A DNA stretch of 64,000 bases. Source: Endomychus coccineus (lineage: Eukaryota; Arthropoda; Insecta; Coleoptera; Endomychidae). The DNA lies in NCBI GenBank assembly GCA_958510875.1, contig OY294067.1, positions 231,909,771-231,973,770 on the forward strand. Direction: 5' to 3'. Shown here piece after piece: positions 20,458 to 31,463 of this stretch (position 1 is the first letter of the stretch; every line of letters begins with the position of its first letter). Position numbers and translations under genes: made by a program. Under the pieces are notes generated by a model, which made no database searches, had not been told where the DNA came from, and saw only the letters and a program-made list of their open reading frames with translations.

Positions 20458-21800
20458 TACAGGATGTTTAAAAAAAAATGACCCTGTTGCTAGCATAGGT
20501 AGAACACTAGATGCTTTGCATAGTAAGAAATTTTCGTAACCGCATCCGTATTCAAGAAACAGGGTGTTGAAACTGTGGTAACATTGTGATGAAATTTGGT
20601 ATGAATATATTTTATTTTTATATCTGACTCTCATAGAGGGCGCTAATTACACGGTTCGTACCGAGTAGTTTTAATCATAACTTTTTTGAGGTTAGATTTT
20701 CTGAATCAAATGTTAGGTGAAATTAAACACCATTTAATTTTACACCAAAAAGGTACTCTTGGTAAAACTCGATACTGTATACCGGTTTCGGAATATTTTG
20801 ATTTGAAAATAATGAAGTAATAACTGATTCTGGTATAAGGTAAAAAACAATTACCAATTTATTAAAAACCAAAAACAATAACATTATTCTAATGCTAAAG
20901 TTATTGATTAAACGAAGAATCACACTAAAAATCAAAATAAATTTAAATAAAAAATGAAATATTCAATCAGTAGTAAGTGTTCAAAACGTCCTCAGTAAAA
21001 AAGGTCGTCGCAAACCTCAAAATGGTTTTGTCTGAGTTAGCAATGGAAAACTAACATTTATTGATAGTTAAGATGGTAATGTCAAGAACATGAAACATTG
21101 TTGAAAAATACGTTAACTAATAATAAAAATGTATTCAAATGTTGAATACACCGACATGGTTATTAACCTTAGGTGAGTGTTTAGGAAACGCTAGTGCAGC
21201 TGTTACGCGTTATGCAGAGAAGTTTTCCAGAAGAAACATGCCAAATAAAAAACACTTTTAGAGCCGTGGAACGACGTTGTCGAGAAACTGGGAATGTGAC
21301 ACCAAAAAAAATAATTCTGGTATGCCCATTGGTAATTGGTTTTTACTTTATACCAGCATCATTTATTACTTCATCATTTTCTAATCAAAATATTACGAAA
21401 ACGGTAAACAGTATCGAGTTTTACCAAGAGTACCTTTTTGGTATAAAATTGAATGATGTTTAATTTCAGGTAAAATTTGAATTAGAAAATCTTACCTCAA
21501 AAAAGTTATGATTAAAACTACTCTGTACGAACCGAGTAATTAGAACCCTCTATGAGAGTCAGATATAAAAATTAATTCATGCGATGTGTCAGCTTCCAAA
21601 ACATATTCGTACCAAATTTCATTACAATGTTGCCAGTAGTTTCGACATAATCGTAAAAAATGCCTTTACATTTTTTTTTACAACACCCTGTATCTTGAAT
21701 ACGGATGCGGCTACGAAAATTTTTCATCAAGCCAAGCACTTATCTTTCAGTGTTCTACCTATCCTAGCAGCCGGGCCACCTTTTTTTGAAACATCCTGTA
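20458..21800. mobile_element. non-autonomous Tc1/mariner-like element, long inverted repeats
   Basis: Runs from TACAGGATGTTT to AAACATCCTGTA, flanked by TA on both sides (20456-20457, 21801-21802). Inverted arms of about 430 bp (20458-20890 and 21330-21800). The middle keeps a scrap of transposase N-terminus on the plus strand near 21180-21310 (GNASAAVTRYAEKF, then AVERRCRETGNVTPKK), the helix-turn-helix region. No catalytic core. Confidence 0.85.
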
Positions 21801-24053
21801 TATATACAAATACACATTTTCAGTTTTAATATCCTGAAACCATTGAAATTAATCTGAAGAAACATACAACTCAAGTATTATGAAATATGAAAGAAGTTTT
21901 CAAATGGCATGTCTGCCAACTGAACTGTGTAATACTGTTTTCAGTATTAAAGTAAATTAATATTATATATCATGTGCTCATATTGTATGCACAAAGTAGG
22001 TTATAAAAATTTCGAAAACTGATAGATCACATCGCCTCAGTTTTATAAAAAATTTTCATATGCTTTACAAATAATGTCAATATTCCTTTGGAATCAACTG
22101 CTTAATGGTGGAAATGTATGTATGCATATTTTCTAGCTTATAAAATGTTTTAACTAACAGGCCATTCTATTATCTTCTATAGCTTTCGTTTCCTGTTATT
22201 AAAAGAAAATTAGAAACTGATATAGAAGTGGATGAATGTTTAACATTATTTTTCAAATTGGCATTGCCAAGATTTGTATATTCCAAAATTGTCAGAAATG
22301 AGAAAACTTACTGATTCACTCTTCCATCAGCTTTATATGTTATTCAACCTCTGAATTTCTACCTTCATAGTAGGTATATTTCTCCCAAATTTGTTTTGGA
22401 AATTTATGTTTACTATATCTTCTTTCGAACTTTATTATTAACTAGAATTTATTTGGTTTTATATAAGCAAAAGAACAAACAATATTGCATTTATCTGAGT
22501 AAAATTCTTGTTTTAAAATGGTGTCTGTGTAAAGATCAATACGGAATATTTTTTCTTCAATTGTATAATGAAATTAATTTAAAGATTTGAGTGCATGTTT
22601 CACTGTTTATCTAGAAGTATTTAATTACTTTGTTTGGTCAAAATTGTAGTTACATGATTCATCCCTGTATTCATTAAACTAAAATATAATAGTCAGTAAA
22701 TTGTTTAGTTGGAGAAATGCATGAAACTAGATTAGTAAATATTGTTCTCCTAGAGAGAATAGTTAAAATGAGGCATGATTACCCACCCATAAGCACAATT
22801 GCTTTCTGTAATTTGTAATTCTGATGTATGCAAAGAACTGCTTTCTGTTACATGTTAAAAGCTTATATTTAATTCAAAATAGTTCGCTCGCTGCTTTTAG
22901 AAGCTTTAATTTCTTCGCTTAAATTTACCATAAAGTTATTTACATACAGAAATTATTAGCATCAATAATTTATTCTTATGAACATGTTGAATTATAAGAA
23001 AATGTTTATTTACAATTTATGGATTTTTGGAGGAACCGTTCTGATAATAGGAGTTATGTTTTATATTAGAAAAAATATCGATGCTAGATACTTTACGGTA
23101 ATTTATCATAATTAAACGAAAGAAGAATTACTCAGTTTTTATATAACTTTAGTAATAACATGAAAACGTTACTATAGTTTCAACACCGAAGTGCCATTAT
23201 AAAACAGATACAAAATTATGAAGTAAACAATAAGCATTTCAAGTATAATAGAAACTAAAGTACAATAGGGTTAACGAGATTACAATTGAGCTTGAGGGAA
23301 AATCGGGAATTCCGAAACAAGAATTAAGGAACAATTTTTGCATTAGGATAATTATTATTCAATATTCTAAGAATTATTCTAAAAGTGCTTTCAAAGACAA
23401 AGGAAAAGATCACTTTGATATAGGTCTAACTGATCATTTAGGATATCAATCTCTATTGATTCTAGAGTATTTCATTTGAAACCTTTGGTTTGATTATGTA
23501 ACAGGTTTAGGCTATCTAATTAAGGAAAGGTATGACCTTTTTGTAAAAAAAATGGTTAGCAAAGGTTGATTCTGTTTTGTTCAGTCTGAAACAACGAAAA
23601 TGTTTTGGTATCTAAGTTTAAAATTACAAGTTCTACCTATATACAAGTTATCACAGTCTGGGCAAATTAGCTTATAAAGTTTATTTTGTGGTTTGAAAGT
23701 AATTTTAAAATTATGGCGTGATAAAATGCAATATTTTCCCTTGCCGAACCCAAAATACGTCAGGGAAATAAATTTTGTTGGTATATCTATGTGTTTTATA
23801 TACGGGCAAATATTGTACGTTATTATCCTAATATCTCCATTGATACCTTCATTATTATTACAGTATATGTGGTGCGAAATAATTAAACATCATATGATTC
23901 AAAATGCAAAAACTTTGACTCCACCCTTCCATTTTTATGCTATACCTATCATAATTAGCACTTTCAAACATTTTTGTGAATAATCCAAAATCTATCAATT
24001 GTAAATTTATTGTTGACCGTCACATTTTAGAACCTTTATTAATACTTTTCTAG
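21801..24053 (+). other. ankyrin intron, nothing firm
   Basis: AT-rich, no transposon recognised. A 45-codon ORF at 22978-23115 (MNMLNYKKMFIYNLWIFGG...) has a hydrophobic stretch but no convincing acceptor. Confidence 0.5.
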
Positions 24054-24129
24054 AAGATTTTTATCAACAAGATCAGCCGCATTTTCTGGAAACTACCACG
24101 GAAGAGATAGATCCCTTAACTGGAGCCAA
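24054..24129 (+). CDS. ankyrin, short tail exon
   Basis: 25 residues read as EDFYQQDQPHFLETTTEEID, PLTGA and part of Lys. Acceptor TTTTCTAG, donor GTGAGT. It enters in phase 1 (G from 19350 plus AA gives Glu) and leaves in phase 2, so unlike the preceding exons it cannot be skipped without losing frame into the terminal exon. Confidence 0.88.
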
Positions 24130-24842
24130 GTGAGTATTAACAACCGATACTTATTTGATACTATAAGATGATATTGAAATTGTGTTACGAATGTTCGTTA
24201 CTGAATCGATACTGTAGTGAACGATGCGCGATGTTTGTATATCGATACTTCAGCTTTCGATATAATGTTTGTTGATACTAAAGTACTATAGTAGGAAGAT
24301 AATCTCATCCGCCATTTTGAAACCGTCTGACGAGATCTACATATGTCAACCACCACAATTTTTTCTCAACGTTCAACAAAATATAGTCAATGATATTATT
24401 TTCTACACGGGAGACAAGTTTCAGCTATTTTAATAACTATTATATAATGCGTGAGCAAACGTTCTATGATGAATTTTCAAAAATGTAGGTCGTACTCTAT
24501 TTTGAAAACCATGGTGCATCACCTCGGGCTCAATTCAACGGTGCATTCGCAACGAATTTATTCTAAGAAATAACATTTGTCACTGTTGTCCATCTAGGTC
24601 TAAATCGTTATTGCTTAGTATCTGTGTCCACTTAACATAAGCTGTTTTAAATTTATTATCAGAACATGCAGTAAGCTTTTCTGAAGTTGTAAGTTGTGAA
24701 AGATTGTAACGAAGGTGGAAGTCGTTACATGCTCAAAAAAGCACAGGAGGATGATGTAAATCAATCTTTGTTAAAAAATGTTGTGAGTCAATCACATCCA
24801 GCTGTAGATTTGAAAACACTAGGTTTTGGAGTGTGTTTTTAG
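24130..24842 (+). other. ankyrin intron, nothing recognised
   Basis: No exon or transposon seen in this unique-looking stretch left of the LINE. Confidence 0.5.
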
Positions 24843-24847
24843 ATATA

Positions 24848-24871
24848 TCAATCAATCAATCAATCAATCAA
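24848..24871 (-). repeat. (TTGA)n tail of LINE
   Basis: Six TCAA units on the plus strand lie exactly at the 3' end of the minus-strand LINE that follows. Some LINEs end in short tandem repeats instead of poly-A. Confidence 0.7.
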
Positions 24872-24872
24872 A

Positions 24873-26260
24873 GCGGGGGCGGACAAGTCCGGAGGACTTA
24901 GACCGCTTGATTGGGTTCATTGTACTCCCCTTTATACAAGAATCAGTCCAGCAGGCCTAAGACAGTGCCGAAGGCTAATATTTTGCATGGACTGATGTCT
25001 CTTATGGCTTCAAGTGGCATATGTGTGCTGCCGAGGTGTTGTAGCTTAAGAGAAGCCAGTGCTGGACATTCTGCTAGGATGTGAGAAGCGGTTTCATCCG
25101 CCTCTCCACATCTACTACAAGCTGGGTCTTCAACAATGCCCATTGTATGTAGATGTTTATTCAGATGACAGTGTCCTGTGAGGAGTCATGTCACCAGTTT
25201 CAGACCTTTCCTGCTCATAAAGAGCAGGAAAGGCCGTTTTTAGAGAGTTTAGGCGAGAACTCCCTAATGTGGAGCTTCGTCTGCCTCATTCAGGGGGAAC
25301 CACGCCAGAACGAGAGCCATCATCGGCCCCTTCGTTTCCCTTCACGCCAGAATGGGCAGGTACCCACACTATCTGGAGCTTGTTCCTTCTGGCTAATTCA
25401 ATCAGAGTTTCGTTGCACTTCAAGACAAGCCTAGAAGTCACTATGTGGGCGCGAAGTGCGCCCAGGGCCGCTCGGCTGTCAGTGCAGATATAAATCCGCC
25501 TACCTCGGTAGTTTAATCTAAGGTTTTTCAGGACACAAGTTCGTATTGCACAGACCTCGGTTGTGTGGCCACCTAGGGGAACTGTTCACGGCTGCCCAAT
25601 CCCAGATTTGGCCATGACCGCGAGGCATAGACGCATCGACCCACTGGCCCAGACCAGCCAGCCGATATGCCATACCCGCGGCCACTGTTTTGATGTGGAG
25701 TTGTAGAGGGACGATCGCCACCAGAACCTCCAAAGCCCTGTTGGGGGCGGTCCTCATAGCCCTCATTATCCTCACGCAGGCAAGTCGTTGAGCCTTGTCC
25801 AGCGCCAGACGGGATAGAATCGTTTCTGTCGCCGGCCACCACACAACAGCTGCGCAGGTTATGATCGGGCTGATCATGGCCATATGGATCCAGTGCAGAA
25901 CCCGTGGCCGTAGACACAATGTGTTTGCGAAGGTGCATTTTCCAGTTCAGTTAAGCATCGAGGATAACTCCTAGGTACTTCACTGAGCCTTTCATGTGCA
26001 GGGACCTCCGAACAGACGAATGTCTGGAAGGGGTTCCAGTTTCCGTTTCCTCAGAACCACTTCGGTCTTTTCAGGATTTTCAGGAGTCCCTCGACCTGGC
26101 ACCAGCGAGCAACGATGGCAAGTGCAGTGTTCTGCCGCTCGCACAAGGTAGTCGGGTGTCTTCTGAGGGTCACAGCTGCCAAGTCGTCTGCGTAGGGTTG
26201 GGCGTAAAACCCAGCCTCCTTCAGCTCGACCAACAAAATATCCACCACCAGGCTAGATAG
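24873..26260 (-). pseudogene. 5'-truncated LINE with RNase H (I/LOA/R1-like)
   Basis: In element order from right to left: end of reverse transcriptase with the intact catalytic box GFYAQPYADDLAAVTLR (near 26200); the thumb region IHMAMISPIITCAAVVWWPA and DKAQRLACVRIMRAMRT (about 25890-25740); RNase H with TDSRAALGALRAH and VPAHSGVKGNEGADD (about 25510-25295); and a CCHC knuckle CSRCGEADETASHILAECPA (about 25120). Frames are broken between parts. The 5' end, including endonuclease, is missing, as is usual for truncated insertions. The higher GC content than the flanks fits a coding relic that is not very old. Confidence 0.82.
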
Positions 26261-26570
26261 GTAGATTTATATACAATTTATTTTTGTTATAATACAAAAT
26301 TATTACATGACAATCAATAAATTTATTCAAATGAAGTTTTGCCTACTGAATTTAAAATAGTTTAAAATTGATTTGTGTGGATGAATCAGATAATGTTAAT
26401 AAAGTCCATTCATTGAGCAACAATCACATGATGGATGCAGATGAAATCTAATGAGGACTCATGTATTCAGTATTAATGAAATTTGGAGTGTTTTATTTAA
26501 TTATGTCAAGACATGTAGATATTCAGATAGTATTTAGATAACAGATTATGGACTCAGTACTATTGAGTTG

Positions 26571-26815
26571 ATTTGATGCATTGTAGACTTTGCTTAATCA
26601 TTTCAAAAATCGAAAGATAGAGATTTAGTATTAACACTTCACTGCAATTAGAACATCACACCCATTTTCATATACCTACACTGGTATTAAGTGAATGATC
26701 CACCTATGATTTGGTGCATTGTAGACTTTGCTTAATCATTTCAAAAATCGAAAGATAGAGATTTAGCATTAACACTCCACTGCAATTAGAACACCACATC
26801 CCCTTTCATATACAC
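26571..26815 (+). repeat. 137 bp tandem duplication, second copy interrupted
   Basis: Copy 1 starts GATTTGATGCATTGTAGACT at 26571; copy 2 starts GATTTGGTGCATTGTAGACT at 26708. Copy 2 is broken at 26815 by a 1.9 kb insertion and resumes at 28716 (ACTGGTATTCAGTGAATGA), matching copy 1 at 26680-26697. Confidence 0.8.
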
Positions 26816-28715
26816 TGTATGACGTATCCCTTGTGACTTTTCGGTAAACTGCTTACTGCGGTAAACTTCAAATCTTCGGGCGCCAGATTTTTCTAAAGGT
26901 TTACTCCTTTTGAGGACTTCTGCTAGGGTCCTTACCACAAGGCTTGTCACTATGCTATCTATAGATAGTCTTGTCCCTAGGGTAGCTACAGTGAAGTAAA
27001 ACAGGGCCCATTGGGCAGAAAACAGTATCAAAATTGTAGGCTTTAATTACAATTGATACCTGGTTGAAACTTAGCTCGTTAAAAGATGGAGCAGAAATAA
27101 CTTAATAAAACGGGGAATTTCAAACATTAGATATATAATAACAATTAGAAATACACTTTCAGAATAATTAATAAATGCAATTGAACCGTATAATTCACAA
27201 ATATCCACCCAGGTGGAAAATGTAAGGAAGCTCGAACGGTAAAAGAAAACTGTTACAACATATCTATTTTTACGATATGTTCGGTATCTAAATTCAATTC
27301 AAATTTACGGAAAATACAAATCAAGCAGTTCCTAGAGCAATAAGCGGTGTAAGGTAATCATTCAGATAGCATTATTACTTGAAATGTTCATTACACACTA
27401 CGATATATTGAACGGTTAAAATTCGGTCGAATCGGAAAATATTGACTTGCACTAGGTTTACGATTGTATGATATCACATTTTACGGTATATTCGGATAAT
27501 TACTCTGATTGAGTTTATTCTGTCACATAACCCACCCTTGTACTAGCTATCAACGGAGTTCCCGGTAATTGTATGACAGTGTTAGATTTCATACACTTTA
27601 CAGATTCAGAATCTAGACAATTAGAGCTTATACTTCCGGTATGTCACAGCGTGCACAAACCCTAACTATCGTATCTGCAATAACCCCTACACCCACGGCC
27701 GGGGCTTCTCATACGGATAAGGGGTAATTACGATTATCAATCACACAACCACCCCAGCTTATACTCCCGGTATGTCACAGTGTGCACAAGCCGTTGGCGG
27801 TTTGGTCGTCTAGGATATACTTATACTTCCGGTATGTCACAGTGTGCCCTGTCGTTCAAACATACACACTCTGTACACACCATACAATTACTTGAATATT
27901 TCAATTCACATGCGGCTTCAAATCGCGCGCGGTCCGACCTAGACGGGATAAACTCAAATACAACAATACAAATTACTGAAAGCTACGGAACTCAGATATC
28001 ATACATACGTTACCAATCATAAACTACGGAAATCAATATATCGTAATGCCCAAAAAAATATAAACTATTAAGCTATCATTTACCTTATGTAAAATTCACT
28101 GAACGGAACACTATTGTTAATTCAAAATTTAAATCTGACTTGAACTTGACTGATCTAATATAATAATCACACTTGAATGGTACTGATTGATAGTCAATTA
28201 ATAAAAAGATAATAAGATCCCGATCTTTTGTCTGTCACTGCTTTTATATGTTTTCGAGGTTCTGGTCAAGTCCGCACCACCAATTCCTTATTTTGTGCCG
28301 AGGTTTTTTTATTTATGTCCCGAACAATGCTTGAAAGTGACGCTACTTTTTAGATCTAAAATTCGCGCTCATGATATCTCGGTAGTTCCTCTTGGCACAG
28401 TAAACAAATGTTATCGGAGTTTTTTGGTTGTTCGCCCTTTTTATACATAAGGGTTTTCAAATTTTGATGCGTTAACTTACCAGATTCCCGTTTTTGCAAC
28501 ATTTTTAAGCGGGCATGATTCCAATTCATTTATTTGAATAATTACACTTATTCAAAATTCCGGAAATTTAGAAAAGTGACAATCACGGAATACACATTCG
28601 GAGTTCACGCATATCTGTTGAAATAATGAACTATTTAAACGGAGTTTACATGTAATATCCGTATTTACTGCCTGATCTAAAATAAATGATACTTCAAAAT
28701 TTAAGCTTTGTTACA
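26816..28715 (-). mobile_element. LTR-like insertion, probably solo LTR
   Basis: A 1,900 bp block that starts TGTATGACG and ends GCTTTGTTACA (TGTA...TACA ends) and cleanly interrupts a repeat copy. No coding domain was found. It contains a motif GCTTATACTTCCGGTATGTCAC in three copies (27627, 27757, 27820), the last two with small changes. On the minus strand at 26870-26889 a TGGCGCCCGAAG stretch looks like a tRNA primer site, which would favour a minus-strand 5' LTR plus leader over a pure solo LTR. The identity of the family is not known. Confidence 0.5.
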
Positions 28716-28859
28716 ACTGGTATTCAGTGAATGACCTATACGTATTATAATTAGATAGTATTAGTTCTCTATCTCACTCCATTTCCAGAGCCTTGGGTTG
28801 TTCCAATATAGCTAAAAGAGTAGTCTTATCAATGCATGATATTGTGAATTACATTCTCA

Positions 28860-29710
28860 ATGGACATCTGCGTTCCGGCAGATGGTGCTGAAACATCTTG
28901 GTTCACCAAACGTTTGAAGGTGGTAGTTATATCACAGACCTCATCGTCTGGCTCGTTCCACGACGAGCTCATGAGAAGAGCGAAACAGCTGTCTGGAACT
29001 AATAGACGTGTTGCCACTGTTCAACTTGGAGAACCAAAACTTTGCCGATTGACTTCTTACACGAGATGTGTTTGTAATTCATTATGCAGTTTCGGGCCTG
29101 TCACCTGGCGGTAGTATTTCCAACTGTTGCGCGTCGATTCTTTGAATCTCGAGATTAATGGAGATCTGGCAATGATTTTTGAATGGGTATCTGATAATCT
29201 AGTAGAGTTTAATGCAACCACAATGCTCACAATGCCTAATATGATGTCAGGTTCAACTATTCCTAAGAGGTATTCCATAGCCATGCTCGGAATGACCACA
29301 AACAGAACCCTCTCATGGGATGATCATGAGAGGTCCATTGGGAAAACCGCTTTACAAAAACTTGGTTTTCTATTCCGCGCCAAGAGCTACTTTACATCCC
29401 AGCAGCTCATAATTTATAAAGCACAGATTCGACCTGCCCTGGAGTAGTTCACATATTTGGAGTTCATGTCCCAAACATACGCTGAAGTTCTTGGATTCTA
29501 TCCAGAAGAGGGCTATTCGTCTTATTGATGATGTTAGACTTATGAATTCATTGATTTCTTTAGATCGTAGTAGAGTTATCACTGTCGGAGATTGTTGATC
29601 AGACTTCATGATATGCCTCGTTCCAATGACGAGCTCAAGAGAAGAGCGGAACAGCTGTCTCGGAATAATAGGCGTGTTGTCACTGTTCAACCTGGAAATC
29701 TAAAACCGTG
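28860..29710 (+). pseudogene. LINE reverse-transcriptase C-terminal fragment
   Basis: The segment 29160-29447 reads IFEWVSDNLVEFNATTM, then AMLGMTTNRTLSWDDH and ALQKLGFLFRAKSYFT, IYKAQIRPALE, the palm/thumb region of Jockey/CR1-type LINEs. After a stop it continues in other frames (KRAIRLIDDVRLMNSL) to about 29600. The 28890-29090 segment repeats sequence found again at 29600-29720 (GACGAGCTC, AGAAGAGCG, AACAGCTGTCT), so the fragment also contains a partial duplication. Confidence 0.7.
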
Positions 29711-29789
29711 TATTTGACTTCTTACGTCCTCCTTACGTTCTTATATGTCCTCCTTACGTTCTTATGTGTTTGTAATTTAGGTACTGTGC

Positions 29790-31035
29790 ATTCCAATGAT
29801 ACTGATGAAATGTTTTCATTGCCCTTTATCCCTGTCATTCTGGAAGAAGAAAATCAAGAAAAATAATTGCAAAATCAGTGCACACTTAATATGATATGTA
29901 TTACAAAAGGCAGTACCATATTTACAGTTGAAATACCAACAATTTTGGTAAAAATAATCTCGTTCTCACCTTGTTACCTACAGTTCCAAGTACGTACAAG
30001 ATTCACATGACTTCTCAAATGAAATCAATTGCTGGATAACAGTTACACTCCACACACAATACAATAGTCCAAAAAAATAGCTGAAATTTGATTTCGTTCC
30101 ACTAGAATAGTGAACGGCACATCATACCTACTCGAATTCTACTGTACTTGGATTATACTTGTAACGTAGTATTTTCGCATCCTAACAGGATCCCTATGTA
30201 GGTTAAGTAGTGAAGTAGGGAGCCACTTGGCTTAGGGTTTTGTTCTGAAACAAGAACAAAACGCTCAACAACTTTAATGACTGTTTGCCCACTAGTATCG
30301 TAGAACGACGAGTCATAACAACTCGAATACTATTGATCTTGGGTTACAATTGTAAAATTAGTATTTTCGCATAACAAATTACGAATCAATTCTCATTCAA
30401 TTAGTTAATTGTATATTCATTAGTATTTGTATAGTAGAAACTGGGTAATAATAATTATAATTTGTTACTTTTCGAACAGTTACTATGTGTTTTTACTAAG
30501 CAAGTTTTATCTTTGTATTTATGTACTTAAAATCATTTTTTCTTTATGTCTGTTCTCTCTTACTTGTCGCACCAAAATACGTGTTTATTTATTTGCTTAA
30601 ATATCTGTGATGCTTCATTATGAGTATCTAAATTATTAATGAATTATGTTTACATTTTATTGGATTTATATGCATTAGATTAAATAACTATTAATTATTT
30701 CTTAAAATTAAACACGTGCAATATTATTATTAAATCAAACATACTTTAATTCATTTATTCTTGTACCGATTTATTCGGACTTCAATCAAGAGTGTCATCT
30801 TGGCCCATACATTGGCGAAACGTCACACTATACCACAGGCTCAAATAATCAGATCAAATGATTTGGATTGCGTAAATCCCCCACAAATTTAAAGTTTCAC
30901 ATTGTTTTTGTTTCCTCTCGCAATTTCTCTTTATTTTCTGGATCGTCCAACGACTCGATACTCAGTGTATCGATATTTGTGTAGTGTAGTGCGAAATATG
31001 AAGGGATCATTGCTAGGAATATCGAGAACTACCGG
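29790..31035 (+). other. ankyrin intron with a diverged tandem repeat
   Basis: Two diverged copies of about 90 bp at 30101-30189 and 30291-30382 share ACTAG, AACGGC/ACGACG, CTCGAAT and TAGTATTTTCGCAT, spaced 190 bp. Nothing else recognised. Confidence 0.5.
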
Positions 31036-31288
31036 GATATCAAAAATTATCTTGGTCAAGGGTGGTTGTGGAATCTAAAACGTGTGTCTTACTTTACGTT
31101 TGAAATAATTATGTCACTGTCACACTGACATCATCAATAACCTACAAATGTCATACCTATTTATTTCAGTTGTAAAACAATAATGAACTACAAATTATGA
31201 AATAAGTCAGGAAAGTAAGACACATGTTTTACATTCCACAACCACCCTTGACCAAGATAATTTTCAATATCCCCGTATTGTAGAGGAA
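31036..31288. mobile_element. MITE with about 65 bp inverted ends
   Basis: Left end ACCGGGATATCAAAAATTAT and CTTGGTCAAGGGTGGTTGTG; the right end is the reverse complement, ending GATATTGAAAA read backwards from ATATCCCCGTATT. About 250 bp in total with no coding capacity. Confidence 0.75.
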
Positions 31289-31463
31289 TTCAAGGGCATA
31301 TAGAATCAATATAAAAAGATTATGTTTTCTATATACAATTCCGTCGAAAAGTTGGACCAACATATAAGGTGTGAAAATAATGTGATATTGATCACAAACA
31401 ACCTGAATTTTGCCAAATTACTTATCAGTTATTTTTATTCAACTTGTTACTCTAGAATTATTA

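Noticed and set aside
22978..23115. 45-codon ORF with a hydrophobic stretch in the ankyrin intron, as a second membrane exon
   Set aside because: No acceptor between the upstream in-frame stop and the ATG, AT-rich composition, and length within chance expectation.
30770..30850. GGCGAAACGTCACAC as a third hammerhead
   Set aside because: GAAAC and a GTGT/ACAC pairing are present but the CTGANGA core is absent on either strand.
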